Origin: Pseudoselenomonas ruminis
Lineage (GTDB): Bacteria; Bacillota; Negativicutes; Selenomonadales; Selenomonadaceae
Length of the DNA: 64,000 bases
NCBI RefSeq assembly: GCF_008271295.1
Contig: NZ_VTOY01000003.1
Location: forward strand, 1 to 64,000
Direction: 5' to 3'
The notes under the pieces are model-generated. The model was not told the DNA's origin. It was given only the letters and a program-made list of their open reading frames with translations, and did no database searches. The translations under genes were made by a program, and so were the position numbers. Position 1 is the stretch's first letter. Each line of letters opens with the position of its first letter. Below, piece after piece: positions 1-8,925 of the stretch.

Positions 1-5
1 GTAGA

Positions 6-36
6 AAGCATTCACATTTGTGGATGCTTTTTTTGT
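6..36 (+). terminator. Intrinsic terminator of an upstream gene
   Basis: A 10-bp stem (AAGCATTCAC with GTGGATGCTT, one G-T pair) closes a four-base loop and runs into seven T. The gene it serves lies outside the window. Confidence 0.8.
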
Positions 37-119
37 GTATTGCTTTTCATTTCGTTTGAAATACGTTATCATAATAGTAATGTAACTATGAATCTTTGGG
101 GAGAAGGGATTGATAGACA

Positions 120-1259
120 ATGCTACGCCTTCCGGTGAAAAATCTTAAGCAAGGTATGATAATCGCACAGAGTATCTATAATCGGCATGGTGCCTGTTAT
201 TTGGTTAAAGGGCAGCCAATTACTAACGAGTACATCCGGCAACTTGAGAAAATTGGGATTCCCACGGTAGCGGTTACTTCCGCCAATCCAAATTTCCAGT
301 TGATGCCGCCAGAGGATATCGTCCAGGAAAAGACACGCATCAATGCTATCGAGAAGGTTTACGATACATTCCAAAGTGTTGAGGAACAGGGGCAGATCGA
401 TGTCGATGCTATGCAGGGCGTTTCGGAAAATATCATTTTCGATATCATCGATCGCAGGGAAAATCTTGTCCAGCTTACGGATATCCGCCTTCATGACACT
501 TATACCTTTGCTCATAGCGTTAATGTAGCCATTTTGTCGGCAATGCTCGGGATGCTTTGCCATTATACCAAAAAAGAGTTGCTGCTGCTTACTTTAGGGG
601 CGCTCCTTCACGACCTGGGAAAGATTAATGTTCCAGCGGCTATTCTGACAAAAACAACCGGTCTTTCGGACGAGGAGTTTTCTCTCATCAAACGTCATCC
701 CTTAGATGGCGCCAAGCGCATCAAGGAAATGGAGCTTAGCCTGCCCTCGCCAGCTATTTTGGCAGCGATTGCCTCAGAGCATCACGAACATATTGATGGG
801 CATGGATACCCGCGAGGCTTGAAAGCGGACCAGATTCACCGCTATGCCAAAATCGTTGCGATTGCGGATGTTTATGACGCTTTGACCAGTGAGCGTCCTT
901 ATAAGAAAGCGTATACCCCGAATATTGCCTATAATATTATGCGGAATGTCAATCAGGGGCAGTTTGACCAGGATTTGCTGACCTTGTTCTTTAACAATAT
1001 ATCCCTTTATCCGACAGGAACCGTGCTCAAGACGATTTATGGGTATGGTATTGTCAAGGAGTGCAGTTTTGGCAAGACGGAGACGCCGACGATTGTCCTG
1101 TTTGCCGATGAGGATGCGAATATTATAAGTGTTCCCCATACGATTGACTTGTCAAAAGATGTTGCAGGAAATCATGCGATATCGATGGTAATAAACGACA
1201 ATGACCTGCGCCATTTCATTCATGAAATCAATATTGACCCATCAATTTATCTGGTTTGA
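120..1259 (+). CDS. HD-GYP domain protein, probable cyclic-di-GMP phosphodiesterase
   Basis: The protein probably hydrolyses the second messenger cyclic-di-GMP in the cytoplasm. It has 379 residues. A small N-terminal domain (about 1-110) without a recognised motif is followed by an HD-GYP domain. The HD pair is at residues 164-165 (LLHDLGKI), a conserved His-Pro at 193-194, a His pair at 221-222 and the diagnostic GYP at 229-231. All hallmark residues are present, so the enzyme should be active. No receiver or membrane segment is visible, so what controls it is unclear. It stands alone between two terminators. The ATG is close to the GGGGAGAAGGG ribosome site. Confidence 0.9.
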   Translation: MLRLPVKNLKQGMIIAQSIYNRHGACYLVKGQPITNEYIRQLEKIGIPTVAVTSANPNFQLMPPEDIVQEKTRINAIEKVYDTFQSVEEQGQIDVDAMQGVSENIIFDIIDRRENLVQLTDIRLHDTYTFAHSVNVAILSAMLGMLCHYTKKELLLLTLGALLHDLGKINVPAAILTKTTGLSDEEFSLIKRHPLDGAKRIKEMELSLPSPAILAAIASEHHEHIDGHGYPRGLKADQIHRYAKIVAIADVYDALTSERPYKKAYTPNIAYNIMRNVNQGQFDQDLLTLFFNNISLYPTGTVLKTIYGYGIVKECSFGKTETPTIVLFADEDANIISVPHTIDLSKDVAGNHAISMVINDNDLRHFIHEINIDPSIYLV

Positions 1260-1271
1260 GGGAATCTTTCG

Positions 1272-1310
1272 AAAAGGCCGTTTCCGTTTGCGGAGGGGGC
1301 CTTTTTTTGT
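1272..1310 (+). terminator. Intrinsic terminator after the HD-GYP gene
   Basis: AAAAGGCC pairs with GGCCTTTT, with an inner TTCCG/CGGA pairing, and seven T follow. Confidence 0.85.
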
Positions 1311-1352
1311 TATACTAATGAAGTTAATATAAAAGCTAAGGAGCGCGATGGG

Positions 1353-2666
1353 ATGCGGCAAAGACGCAGACAGAAACGCAGTTATAAACGCATCAAAATT
1401 GTTTTGATGATTCTGTTGGTAATACTGGTTGCTGTCATGGGAGTTGTCTGGGGACAACACGTAAAAGAACATAACCAGTCTGGAATCGAAGCGGCACTGT
1501 CCGATGATGAGATTGTCCATGTGATGATTTTGGGCATTGACAGCCGTCAGGGAGATACCGGCCGTAGTGATACGATGATGGTTACGGCTATTGATACCGA
1601 TAAGGGCAAGGCCGCTCTTATGTCGGTGCCGCGCGATACGCGTGTTCCGATAGAGGGCCATGGCTACGAAAAAATCAATCATGCCTATGCGTATGGCGGG
1701 CAGGAACTCACGCAGAAATCTGTTGAGTCGCTGCTCGGCGTGAAGATTGACCATTATGTACTGATAAACACGACGGCTTTTGAACGCATTATCGATGCCT
1801 TAGGCGGTGTGGATATCAATGTAGAAAAGCGCATGCATTATGAGGACCCATGGGATGACAACGGGGGACTTGTTATTGACCTTTACCCGGGTGAGCAGCA
1901 TATGGATGGCAAGAAGGCAATCCAATATGTGCGCTACCGTGATGGCGAGGGCGACATCGGCCGTATCGGCCGCCAGCAGAAATTTGTGAAGGCATGCCTT
2001 TCGAAGATGATTTCCCCGCAGATGCTGCCAAGACTGCCAAAGCTTATCGAAGAAATCAATTCAGCAGTAACGACGGATATGTCGCTGGCAGAGCTGCTGC
2101 GTTTTGCCAAGCTCATGAAGAGTGTTCATGATAATGGCCTTACGGCACAGATGGTTCCAGGTCAGCCGGCTTACCTGGAGGATGTCAGCTATTGGATTCC
2201 GGATATCACGGATTTGCGCCAGCTCATCATGGAAGAGTTGGGGCTCGAATTATCCGATGAAGCGAAGGCCAAGGCCCAGGCTGATGAAGATGAATACATG
2301 AAATCTTTGCCAAAGAACATGCAGATTTTGGCTCAGTCCAAGAATTCCTCAGGGAAAATCCAAGAGGATATGGCAGCTAAAGAGCAGGAGAAAAAGCCGA
2401 TGAAGCCGTCGCAGATTTCGGTTATGGTTATCAACGACAGCGGTATCAACGGTGCTGGTGCGGAAGTAGCTGGTATCCTGCAGCGCAAGGGATTTGTCAT
2501 TTCGGGCGTGGAAACGGGTATCACCAATTCCCGCACCCAGACGACGATTACGACTTCTACGCGCAATACCGACGTCTTTTACGGTATGCCGTTTAAGTGC
2601 GTGATTATGGATGGCGGCAGTTCGAATCAGGCGGTTGTTCATATTGGTGTGGATTATCGAAAATAA
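1353..2666 (+). CDS. LytR-CpsA-Psr (LCP) family protein with LytR C-terminal domain
   Basis: LCP enzymes act at the outer face of the cytoplasmic membrane and transfer lipid-linked glycopolymers to peptidoglycan. The 437-residue protein has a very basic N-terminus (residues 1-15), one transmembrane helix (about 16-34) and an LCP domain. That domain shows the conserved GIDSR at 61-65, GRSDTMM near 70 and SVPRDTRV near 91-98. The arginines are typical pyrophosphate ligands. A LytR_C domain (about 350-437) closes the protein. The start was chosen because AAGGAG lies nine bases upstream; an ATG five bases earlier is out of frame. The polymer transferred cannot be read from sequence. Confidence 0.9.
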   Translation: MRQRRRQKRSYKRIKIVLMILLVILVAVMGVVWGQHVKEHNQSGIEAALSDDEIVHVMILGIDSRQGDTGRSDTMMVTAIDTDKGKAALMSVPRDTRVPIEGHGYEKINHAYAYGGQELTQKSVESLLGVKIDHYVLINTTAFERIIDALGGVDINVEKRMHYEDPWDDNGGLVIDLYPGEQHMDGKKAIQYVRYRDGEGDIGRIGRQQKFVKACLSKMISPQMLPRLPKLIEEINSAVTTDMSLAELLRFAKLMKSVHDNGLTAQMVPGQPAYLEDVSYWIPDITDLRQLIMEELGLELSDEAKAKAQADEDEYMKSLPKNMQILAQSKNSSGKIQEDMAAKEQEKKPMKPSQISVMVINDSGINGAGAEVAGILQRKGFVISGVETGITNSRTQTTITTSTRNTDVFYGMPFKCVIMDGGSSNQAVVHIGVDYRK

Positions 2667-2670
2667 GCAG

Positions 2671-2699
2671 AGGATGACGGAGCTAGGCTCCGTCATCCT
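2671..2699. terminator. Perfect 13-bp inverted repeat after the LCP gene
   Basis: AGGATGACGGAGC and GCTCCGTCATCCT flank a three-base loop. There is no clear T-run on either side, so termination is likely but not certain. Confidence 0.55.
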
Positions 2700-2736
2700 A
2701 TATAAGACGAACAAATATTCTTGAGGTGAAATAATT

Positions 2737-4716
2737 TTGGGTATATTGAAAGTCAATGGACTGGCCAAGGCCTTTGGCATTGAAGAGTTATTCCATGATG
2801 TAAACTTTGAGGTAAGACGTGGTGAGCGCGTGGGATTTGTCGGGGCAAATGGCGCTGGCAAGAGTACGCTGATGAAAATCCTCATGGGACAGGTGGAGGC
2901 CGATGGCGGCCAGATTCAATTTGACAGTGCGGACACGATTGGCTATGTGGAGCAGCAGTCTGATTTTGGCGAAGGTACACTCTATGATGAATTCCGCCGT
3001 GCCTTTGATGACATCATCGAATTGGGTGAGCGCAAGCGGGCTTTGGAGAAGAAGATTGCGGTGGACCACGATGAGGAGACAATGGCTGCTTACAGCAAAG
3101 TGGTAGAGCAGTTCGAACGCCTCGAGGGCTATGATTATGAGAGTAGAATCCGCCGGGTTGCGTTTGGCCTTGGCTTCACCGAAGAAGATTTTGCCAAGGA
3201 TGTTCAGCATTTTTCCGGCGGACAGAAGACGCGTATCTGCCTCGTAAAGGCCCTGCTGCGGGAGCCGGATTTCCTGTTCCTCGACGAGCCGACAAACCAT
3301 TTGGACATCCACATGATTGAATGGCTCGAGGGCTTTTTAAAAAGCTATAACGGCGGTGTGCTGCTCATTTCGCATGACCGCTATTTCCTCGATAAAGTGG
3401 CAACCCGCATCATCGAATTGGAGAATAAAACGGTTACCAGTTATGAGGGCAATTACACGTATTTCATGAAGGTCAAGACGCAGCGCCGGGCCGCCTTGCA
3501 GTCAGCCTATGAAAAACAACAGGAGCACATCCGCAAAACGGAGGAATACATCCGCAAGTATAAGGCCGGTATCAAGTCAAAGCAGGCCCGCGGACGCCAG
3601 AGTCAGCTCAACCGCCTCGAGCGGATTGTCCTGCCACCGGAGGATGCTTCCTTTAACTATTTTGCGCTCAATACGCCGCCGGAATGTGCACAGCGTGTGG
3701 CCGAACTCGAAGATGTATCGATGTCCTTTGGCGCGCATGAAATTTTTCAGCACATTTCCCTGTTGATTCGAAACGGTGATGGTGTGGCGCTCGTCGGCCC
3801 GAATGGTGCTGGCAAAACTACGCTGTTGCGCGTGCTGGTAGGGGAACTGGAGTCGCCTACTGGCCGTGTCAAGATTGGCAGCCGCGTTAAAATCGGTTAT
3901 TTCTCCCAGCAGCATGAAGGGCTCCATATGGAGAATACGGTTCTCGATGAAATCATGTATGAGTACGGTATTGGCGAAGAACAGGCACGCAAATACCTCG
4001 GGGCGTTTTTGTTCCATGGTGACGAAGTGCTTCGCCGCATTGGCGATATGTCCGGCGGTGAGCAGTCACGCGTGGCCTTTTTAAAACTCATGCTGACCGG
4101 TGCCAACTTTTTGGTGCTCGATGAGCCGACGAACCATTTGGATATTCCAGCCCGTGAGGCAGTCGAGGAAGCGCTCATGGCTTATCCGGGAACTTTCCTG
4201 GCGGTTTCGCATGACCGCTATTTCCTCGATAAGGTGGCAAATTGCACCCTTGAACTCGAAAATGGTTCTATCACGGAGTACATGGGCAATTACAGCTACT
4301 ATCTGATGAAGAAAGAGCTGGCTGAAGCCGAAGCAGAGGAAGAACGGCTGGAGGCCGAAAAAGCTGCCAAGATTGCTGAAGCCCGCGAGAAGGAAAAACA
4401 GGCCAAGGCCAGAAAAAAGGCAGGCCTAAGTACAAAGCCTTCCGCGGAGGAGAAAGCCAAGGCAGAGGCAAAGCAACAGGCAGAACTTGGCCGCATTCAG
4501 AGCATGAGTGATGCCAAGCGGACGGAAATGATTCAGCGCGCCGAGGCCGAAATCGCTATGGCGGAAGCCGAACTCAAGGGGCTCGAGTACCAGATGAACG
4601 ACCCGGCGGTTCAGGCCGACCCGGCCAAGAGCCAGGAAATCGCGGAAGCCTATGCGGCCAAGGAAGAAGAAATCGAGCAGCGCTATGAAAAATGGGAACG
4701 CCTGACGGAGGCATAA
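2737..4716 (+). CDS. ABC-F family ATPase (Uup/YdiF type)
   Basis: ABC-F proteins are soluble, duplicated ATPases that act on ribosomes, not transporters. The protein has 659 residues. The first nucleotide-binding domain has GANGAGKST at 36-44, an SGGQK signature and DEPTNHLD. After a basic linker, the second has GPNGAGKTT, SGGEQS and again DEPTNHLD. No membrane segment is present. From about residue 520 the tail is rich in Ala, Glu and Lys and should form a coiled coil, as in Uup. Translation starts at TTG, seven bases after GAGGTGA. The next gene, recD2, is 18 bases downstream, so the two are probably co-transcribed. A translation-factor role is known for relatives; the exact role here is inference. 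Confidence 0.9.
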   Translation: MGILKVNGLAKAFGIEELFHDVNFEVRRGERVGFVGANGAGKSTLMKILMGQVEADGGQIQFDSADTIGYVEQQSDFGEGTLYDEFRRAFDDIIELGERKRALEKKIAVDHDEETMAAYSKVVEQFERLEGYDYESRIRRVAFGLGFTEEDFAKDVQHFSGGQKTRICLVKALLREPDFLFLDEPTNHLDIHMIEWLEGFLKSYNGGVLLISHDRYFLDKVATRIIELENKTVTSYEGNYTYFMKVKTQRRAALQSAYEKQQEHIRKTEEYIRKYKAGIKSKQARGRQSQLNRLERIVLPPEDASFNYFALNTPPECAQRVAELEDVSMSFGAHEIFQHISLLIRNGDGVALVGPNGAGKTTLLRVLVGELESPTGRVKIGSRVKIGYFSQQHEGLHMENTVLDEIMYEYGIGEEQARKYLGAFLFHGDEVLRRIGDMSGGEQSRVAFLKLMLTGANFLVLDEPTNHLDIPAREAVEEALMAYPGTFLAVSHDRYFLDKVANCTLELENGSITEYMGNYSYYLMKKELAEAEAEEERLEAEKAAKIAEAREKEKQAKARKKAGLSTKPSAEEKAKAEAKQQAELGRIQSMSDAKRTEMIQRAEAEIAMAEAELKGLEYQMNDPAVQADPAKSQEIAEAYAAKEEEIEQRYEKWERLTEA

Positions 4717-4734
4717 GGAAAGGAGCAGCAGGCT

Positions 4735-6948
4735 ATGGCAAATTCGGAGTATCAGCAGATGGCATTGGGATTACAGGCTGAAGAAGAATTGGAAGGGCTT
4801 GTAGACAGTATCATCTTTGCCAGTGATGATGGGCAATTTGCCGTATTCCGCCTGCGGCCGTCACATCAGAACAGCCGCGTCAACGTAACGGTAAGTTCGG
4901 AACCGCCCTTGGTAGGGCAGCAGATTCACCTCAAGGGGAGCTGGATTACCCATCCGCGGTTTGGCCAGCAGTTCAAGGCTGTCAGTATGCGGCTGGAGGC
5001 GCCAACGAGTGTGGAGGGCATCGAACGATTCCTGGGTTCAGGCGTTATTGATGGCGTCGGACCGGCAATGGCCAAGCGGATTGTGGCCAAGTTTGGGGCG
5101 GATACGCTCGATATAATTGAAAAGAAGCCCCATCAGCTGGAATTGGTAGAGGGAATTGGACGCAAGACAGCCGAGAAGATTGCCGCTTCCTATATGGACC
5201 AGTCCGAACTCCGGGACATTATGGTCTGGCTCGAAAGCCATGGCGTTTCGGGTTCCTTTGCGGCGCGCATCTACAAGAAATACAGTTCCTTTGCGCTGGA
5301 TATGCTCGAGAGTCATCCGTATCAGCTGGCACAGGAAATCGAAGGTATCGGCTTTGCCACGGCCGATGCCATTGCCGCCAGCCTGGGCATGACGAAAGAT
5401 AACGAGGATCGCGTGGCGGCTGGCATTGATTACGCGCTGCAGCAGATTTCCCTGAACGGGCATTGCTGCATTCCTGAAGGGCCGTTGGTGGAAAAAGCGG
5501 CAAAGCTTTTGCAGGTAGACCGGGAAAGTGTCCGGAATGTCCTTAAAAAGCAGCTGGAAATGCAGCGGCTTTCGGTGGAATACGTGGGGGCGGAGGCGCT
5601 CATCTATCCGCCGTATCTCTACCGGGCCGAAAAGAAAGTGGCCAGAAAACTGCTGTATCTGCAAAAATATGCCAATCCGCTTTCGGTGGCCGATCCTGCT
5701 AAGCTTGTGACCGAATGGGAGACAATGACCGGGCTTGATTTGGCCAACGAGCAGCGCGAAGCCATGGCCGCGGTACTTACCCATGGCATCTTTGTATTGA
5801 CCGGCGGACCGGGTACCGGCAAGACGACGGTCGTCCGCGGTATGCTCGATATGCTGGAACTGGCAGGGCTCGAAATCCTGCTCGGAGCACCGACGGGAAG
5901 GGCGGCAAAGCGTTTGGCAGAGGCAACGGGACGCAAGACCATGACCATCCATCGCATGCTGGAGGCACAGGGGGGACGGCAGGAAGATGGCGGCTCGATG
6001 TTTGCCAAGGATTCAGACGAGCAGCTCGAAGCTGATGCCATCATTCTCGATGAAGTTTCGATGATGGATATTGTGCTGATGCAGCACTTCCTCGAGGCCG
6101 TTCCCGATGGCTGTCATGTGATCCTCGTCGGGGACGTTGACCAGCTGCCAGCCGTAGGACCCGGTTCCGTATTAAAGGATATCCTGCGTTCGGGGACAAT
6201 CCCCAGTGTGCGCCTGACGGAAGTATTCCGTCAGGATGAGGAAAGCACGATTGTGCTCAACGCTCATGCCATAAACGCCGGCCGTCTGCCCGAGTGCAGG
6301 CAGAGCGGAGATTTCCAGTTCATCGAGTGCCGTGATGCCCAGCAGACAGCCGAGGTAATTGTCCGCCTTTGCCAGGAATCCCTGCCGGCTATGGGATATA
6401 ATCCCTTGACCGATGCGCAGGTGTTGTCGCCGATGCACCGGCAGGAATGCGGAGTAGCAAATCTCAACAAGCTGCTTCAGGAAGTTTTGAATCCCAAAAG
6501 TCCCCGTAAGGCGGAATTTGTCAACAGCGTGCAAACTTTCCGTTATGGGGATAAGGTCATGCAGACGAAAAACAATTATACAAAACAGGTATTCAATGGG
6601 GATATCGGTTTCATTACGGCCGTTGAACCCAGCCATATCACCGTGAAATTCAGCGAAGAAATCAGCGCGGATTACGAGAAAAGTGAACTTGGGGAGCTGA
6701 TGCTGGCTTACGCCATGAGTGTGCATAAGAGCCAGGGCAGTGAATACCCGGTCATCATCCTGCCGCTTACGCCGGGACATCATATCATGCTGCAGCGCAA
6801 TTTGCTCTATACAGCGGTGACCAGGGCCAAATGTCTCGTTATTTTGGTTGGCAGCAAGGGCGCCTTGTCGACGGCAGTAGAAAATGACCGCACGCGTAAG
6901 CGATATACATTGCTGGCTGAACGATTGAGCCAAAAGCTGGAAAGTTAA
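4735..6948 (+). CDS. recD2: ATP-dependent 5'-3' DNA helicase RecD2
   Basis: RecD2 is the RecBC-independent form of RecD, a superfamily 1B helicase involved in DNA repair and replication-fork maintenance. The 737-residue protein has the long N-terminal extension that separates RecD2 from RecD, with helix-hairpin-helix motifs (for example SGVIDGVGPAMAKRI near 102-116 and LVEGIGRKTAEKI near 137-149). The Walker A motif GGPGTGKT is at 357-364, followed by LDEVSMMD (Walker B) and a C-terminal UvrD-like domain with the motif HKSQGSEYP. Length is normal for the family. It lies 18 bases after the ABC-F gene and an AAGGAG ribosome site precedes the ATG. Confidence 0.93.
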   Translation: MANSEYQQMALGLQAEEELEGLVDSIIFASDDGQFAVFRLRPSHQNSRVNVTVSSEPPLVGQQIHLKGSWITHPRFGQQFKAVSMRLEAPTSVEGIERFLGSGVIDGVGPAMAKRIVAKFGADTLDIIEKKPHQLELVEGIGRKTAEKIAASYMDQSELRDIMVWLESHGVSGSFAARIYKKYSSFALDMLESHPYQLAQEIEGIGFATADAIAASLGMTKDNEDRVAAGIDYALQQISLNGHCCIPEGPLVEKAAKLLQVDRESVRNVLKKQLEMQRLSVEYVGAEALIYPPYLYRAEKKVARKLLYLQKYANPLSVADPAKLVTEWETMTGLDLANEQREAMAAVLTHGIFVLTGGPGTGKTTVVRGMLDMLELAGLEILLGAPTGRAAKRLAEATGRKTMTIHRMLEAQGGRQEDGGSMFAKDSDEQLEADAIILDEVSMMDIVLMQHFLEAVPDGCHVILVGDVDQLPAVGPGSVLKDILRSGTIPSVRLTEVFRQDEESTIVLNAHAINAGRLPECRQSGDFQFIECRDAQQTAEVIVRLCQESLPAMGYNPLTDAQVLSPMHRQECGVANLNKLLQEVLNPKSPRKAEFVNSVQTFRYGDKVMQTKNNYTKQVFNGDIGFITAVEPSHITVKFSEEISADYEKSELGELMLAYAMSVHKSQGSEYPVIILPLTPGHHIMLQRNLLYTAVTRAKCLVILVGSKGALSTAVENDRTRKRYTLLAERLSQKLES

Positions 6949-6970
6949 TTATTTTAAGCCATAGGTCCCA

Positions 6971-6999
6971 TTTACCCGAAACCATGCGAATGATAGAAT
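6971..6999 (+). promoter_or_regulatory. Probable sigma-70 promoter of the 7032 gene
   Basis: TTTACC and TAGAAT are 17 bases apart, 33 bases before the start codon. Confidence 0.55.
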
Positions 7000-7031
7000 A
7001 ATAAGAGTGGTTCAATTCTAAGGGGGATACT

Positions 7032-7838
7032 ATGTCTTTATTAACAATCATGTTGTTTTTGGCCTGTCCATTACTGGTTTTTGCCGTTGGTGGCATTTTC
7101 CTGCGCCGCCGCCGCTATCCGTTGGCTGCCCTGGCAGTGCTGCTGGGCGTGGTGGCTGCTGTTATTGGCGGTATCAATGGATTTCATGAGATGAAGGCGC
7201 AGGTCGTTCACGAGTACAGCCAGGAATTGGATGGCGAATACAAGGCTGCTTTGGCGAAGAAATACCAGCAGGCGCTGAGCATTTTGCAGGGACTGTCGTT
7301 TACGAAGCCGGACCCGGAGCAAATTGATAAAGCGCTGGAGCTGCTGCATGATTTTGATAGTGCGCAAATTGCGGAAAAGATGGCAGATGACTGCCCCAAT
7401 GCCGATGCACTTATCACCTATGCCAAGGCGATGAAGCAGGTCAGTACGTATGGCGGTCACATGACGAATATGAATGTCAATGAAAATACGGAGCTGCAAA
7501 AGCTCGTAGCGTCGTTCCCCGAAAATTACAATGGTGTGCTGCAGGATAAGATTATTCCGTTCCGGCGGCTGATTATCGGCATGGAAAAGGAAGCCAAGAA
7601 ACAGGCCAAACTTGATGCGGAAAATGCAGCGTCCCATAAACAATCGATGAAGGAAGGGCAGTATGGCAACATTCGCCCCGGTGACCCCGAGGAAAAGATT
7701 TCTGCGGCTATGGGACAGCCTGACCATGTAAATTCGAGCAAGACCAGCGATGGTGAAATCAAGCAATACGTGTTCAATCACAACGGCAAGAATTTTTATG
7801 TTTATACCAAAAACGGTGTAGTTACGGAAGTCCGTTAA
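7032..7838 (+). CDS. Membrane-anchored protein with BamE/SmpA-like C-terminus, unknown function
   Basis: I do not recognise a named family for the whole 268-residue protein. Two hydrophobic helices (about 3-20 and 29-47) are separated by the basic stretch RRRRY. A long charged helical middle follows (50-200). The last 55 residues begin with GNIRPGDPEEKI and read like the small BamE/SmpA/OmlA fold (GMP-x-EV-x3-LG-x-P type), which is found in envelope proteins. This suggests an envelope role, with the C-terminus outside the membrane; that is inference. The gene has its own promoter and a terminator shared with the convergent His-rich peptide gene. Confidence 0.75.
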   Translation: MSLLTIMLFLACPLLVFAVGGIFLRRRRYPLAALAVLLGVVAAVIGGINGFHEMKAQVVHEYSQELDGEYKAALAKKYQQALSILQGLSFTKPDPEQIDKALELLHDFDSAQIAEKMADDCPNADALITYAKAMKQVSTYGGHMTNMNVNENTELQKLVASFPENYNGVLQDKIIPFRRLIIGMEKEAKKQAKLDAENAASHKQSMKEGQYGNIRPGDPEEKISAAMGQPDHVNSSKTSDGEIKQYVFNHNGKNFYVYTKNGVVTEVR

Positions 7839-7843
7839 ATACG

Positions 7844-7882
7844 AACCCCCGCCAGCTCGTAGTGAGCCGGCGGGGTTTTTGT
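7844..7882. terminator. Terminator between convergent genes
   Basis: A GC-rich stem (CCCCGCC-x-GCTC with GAGC-x-GGCGGGG) is followed by five T on the plus strand. It lies between the 7032 gene and the convergent small gene ending at 7903. Confidence 0.85.
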
Positions 7883-7902
7883 CATTGCCGTTGGCAGATA
7901 TT

Positions 7903-8097
7903 TTATTTGTCACCACGGAAGCAGCCGTGACCGTGACGGCCGTGATTCTTTCCATCCGCATTCGGGCAGTCGTTATGCTGGCGGCAGTAGCCTGGGCCAT
8001 AGTCATTTGCATCCTTGCTGCTGGATGCGGCAAAAGCCGGAACGGCAGTGAGTACCATAAGGCCGGTGAGAAGTGCAGCAAATTTCTTTTTCATCAT
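7903..8097 (-). CDS. Small exported Cys/His-rich protein
   Basis: The 64-residue product has a clear signal peptide (MMKKKF, hydrophobic core, cleavage after AFA near residue 23). The mature part is only about 40 residues and carries two Cys in CRQHNDC plus a His-rich end, GRHGHGCF. Such a peptide could bind a soft or transition metal outside the membrane; that is inference. AGGAGG stands just before the start on the minus strand, which supports it as a real gene. It is divergent from an OmpR-type two-component system whose sensor also has a His cluster outside the membrane. I know no family name for it. Confidence 0.75.
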   Translation of the reverse strand: MMKKKFAALLTGLMVLTAVPAFAASSSKDANDYGPGYCRQHNDCPNADGKNHGRHGHGCFRGDK

Positions 8098-8154
8098 AAA
8101 TTCCTCCTGAAATATGGGTTGTTTTTCTTTTCTGGGTTTAGTATAACAGGCAGT

Positions 8155-8172
8155 TGTGACAAAACTGTTACA
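8155..8172. promoter_or_regulatory. Direct repeat TGTGACA / TGTTACA, candidate response-regulator site
   Basis: Two copies of TGTnACA start 11 bp apart, about one helical turn. They sit between the divergent small exported gene and the response-regulator gene. OmpR-family regulators commonly bind such direct repeats; that this one does is inference. Confidence 0.45.
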
Positions 8173-8235
8173 GAAAAATTTATTTTTTATTTTCAGAGAG
8201 AACCCTTATAATGGTTTGTTGGAGGAGGCGGTGCT

Positions 8236-8925
8236 ATGCGGCTTTTGATTGCGGACGATAATGACGCAATTCGCGATATACTGGATAATTTTGCACGTGC
8301 GTCCGGCTATGAAACCGTTCTAGCGGTAGACGGACAAGATGTTTTAGATAAAATGGCAGCAGGGGGAATCGACCTTATCCTGCTCGATGTCATGATGCCG
8401 AAAATTGATGGCTTTGAAGTCTGCCGGAAAATCCGGGAGCAGTGTGAGGTGCCGATTATCATGATAACGGCCCGCGGTGAGGATTATGACCGGATCATGG
8501 GGTTGGAAATCGGAGCCGACGATTATGTCGTGAAACCTTTTTCAGCACCTGAGGTCATGGCGCGGGTCAAAGCGGTGCTTCGGCGGCTTCAGCTGACACA
8601 GCGCGAGACGCCGACGGCAAGCGGCCGGATGATGGGAAATATGGTTTTCGATGAACAGCGCGGCGTTGTTTCCGTAAATGATAAGAGCGTTAGGCTGACG
8701 CATAAGGAGTTTGATATCCTCAGGCTGCTGGCGGAATATCCGGAGCAGTTGTTTTCCCGGGACAAGTTATTGGATACGGTTTGGGGCTATGATTACACGG
8801 GGGATATCCGCACCGTGGATACCCATATCCGGCGCTTGCGGGCAAAGCTGGAGCAGGCAGGCCTGGAAGGCTGCACAATCGGTACGGTTTGGGGGCGTGG
8901 CTACCGCTTGGAGGTTCAGGCATGA
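8236..8925 (+). CDS. OmpR/PhoB family response regulator
   Basis: The 229-residue protein has a receiver domain with the acidic pair at 7-8, the phosphorylated Asp at 51 (LLDVMMPK) and the conserved Lys in DDYVVKPF. A winged-helix DNA-binding domain begins near 130 (LTHKEFDILRLLAEYP) and ends with VWGRGYRLE. It should bind DNA after phosphorylation by the sensor kinase encoded next, whose ATG overlaps this gene's stop in the sequence ATGA. A GGAGGAGG ribosome site precedes the start. A direct repeat upstream may be its own site. Confidence 0.92.
   Translation: MRLLIADDNDAIRDILDNFARASGYETVLAVDGQDVLDKMAAGGIDLILLDVMMPKIDGFEVCRKIREQCEVPIIMITARGEDYDRIMGLEIGADDYVVKPFSAPEVMARVKAVLRRLQLTQRETPTASGRMMGNMVFDEQRGVVSVNDKSVRLTHKEFDILRLLAEYPEQLFSRDKLLDTVWGYDYTGDIRTVDTHIRRLRAKLEQAGLEGCTIGTVWGRGYRLEVQA

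Noticed and set aside
5038-5952. 304-codon minus-strand frame opposite recD2
   Set aside because: Composition mirrors the recD2 codons and no motif or ribosome site is present.
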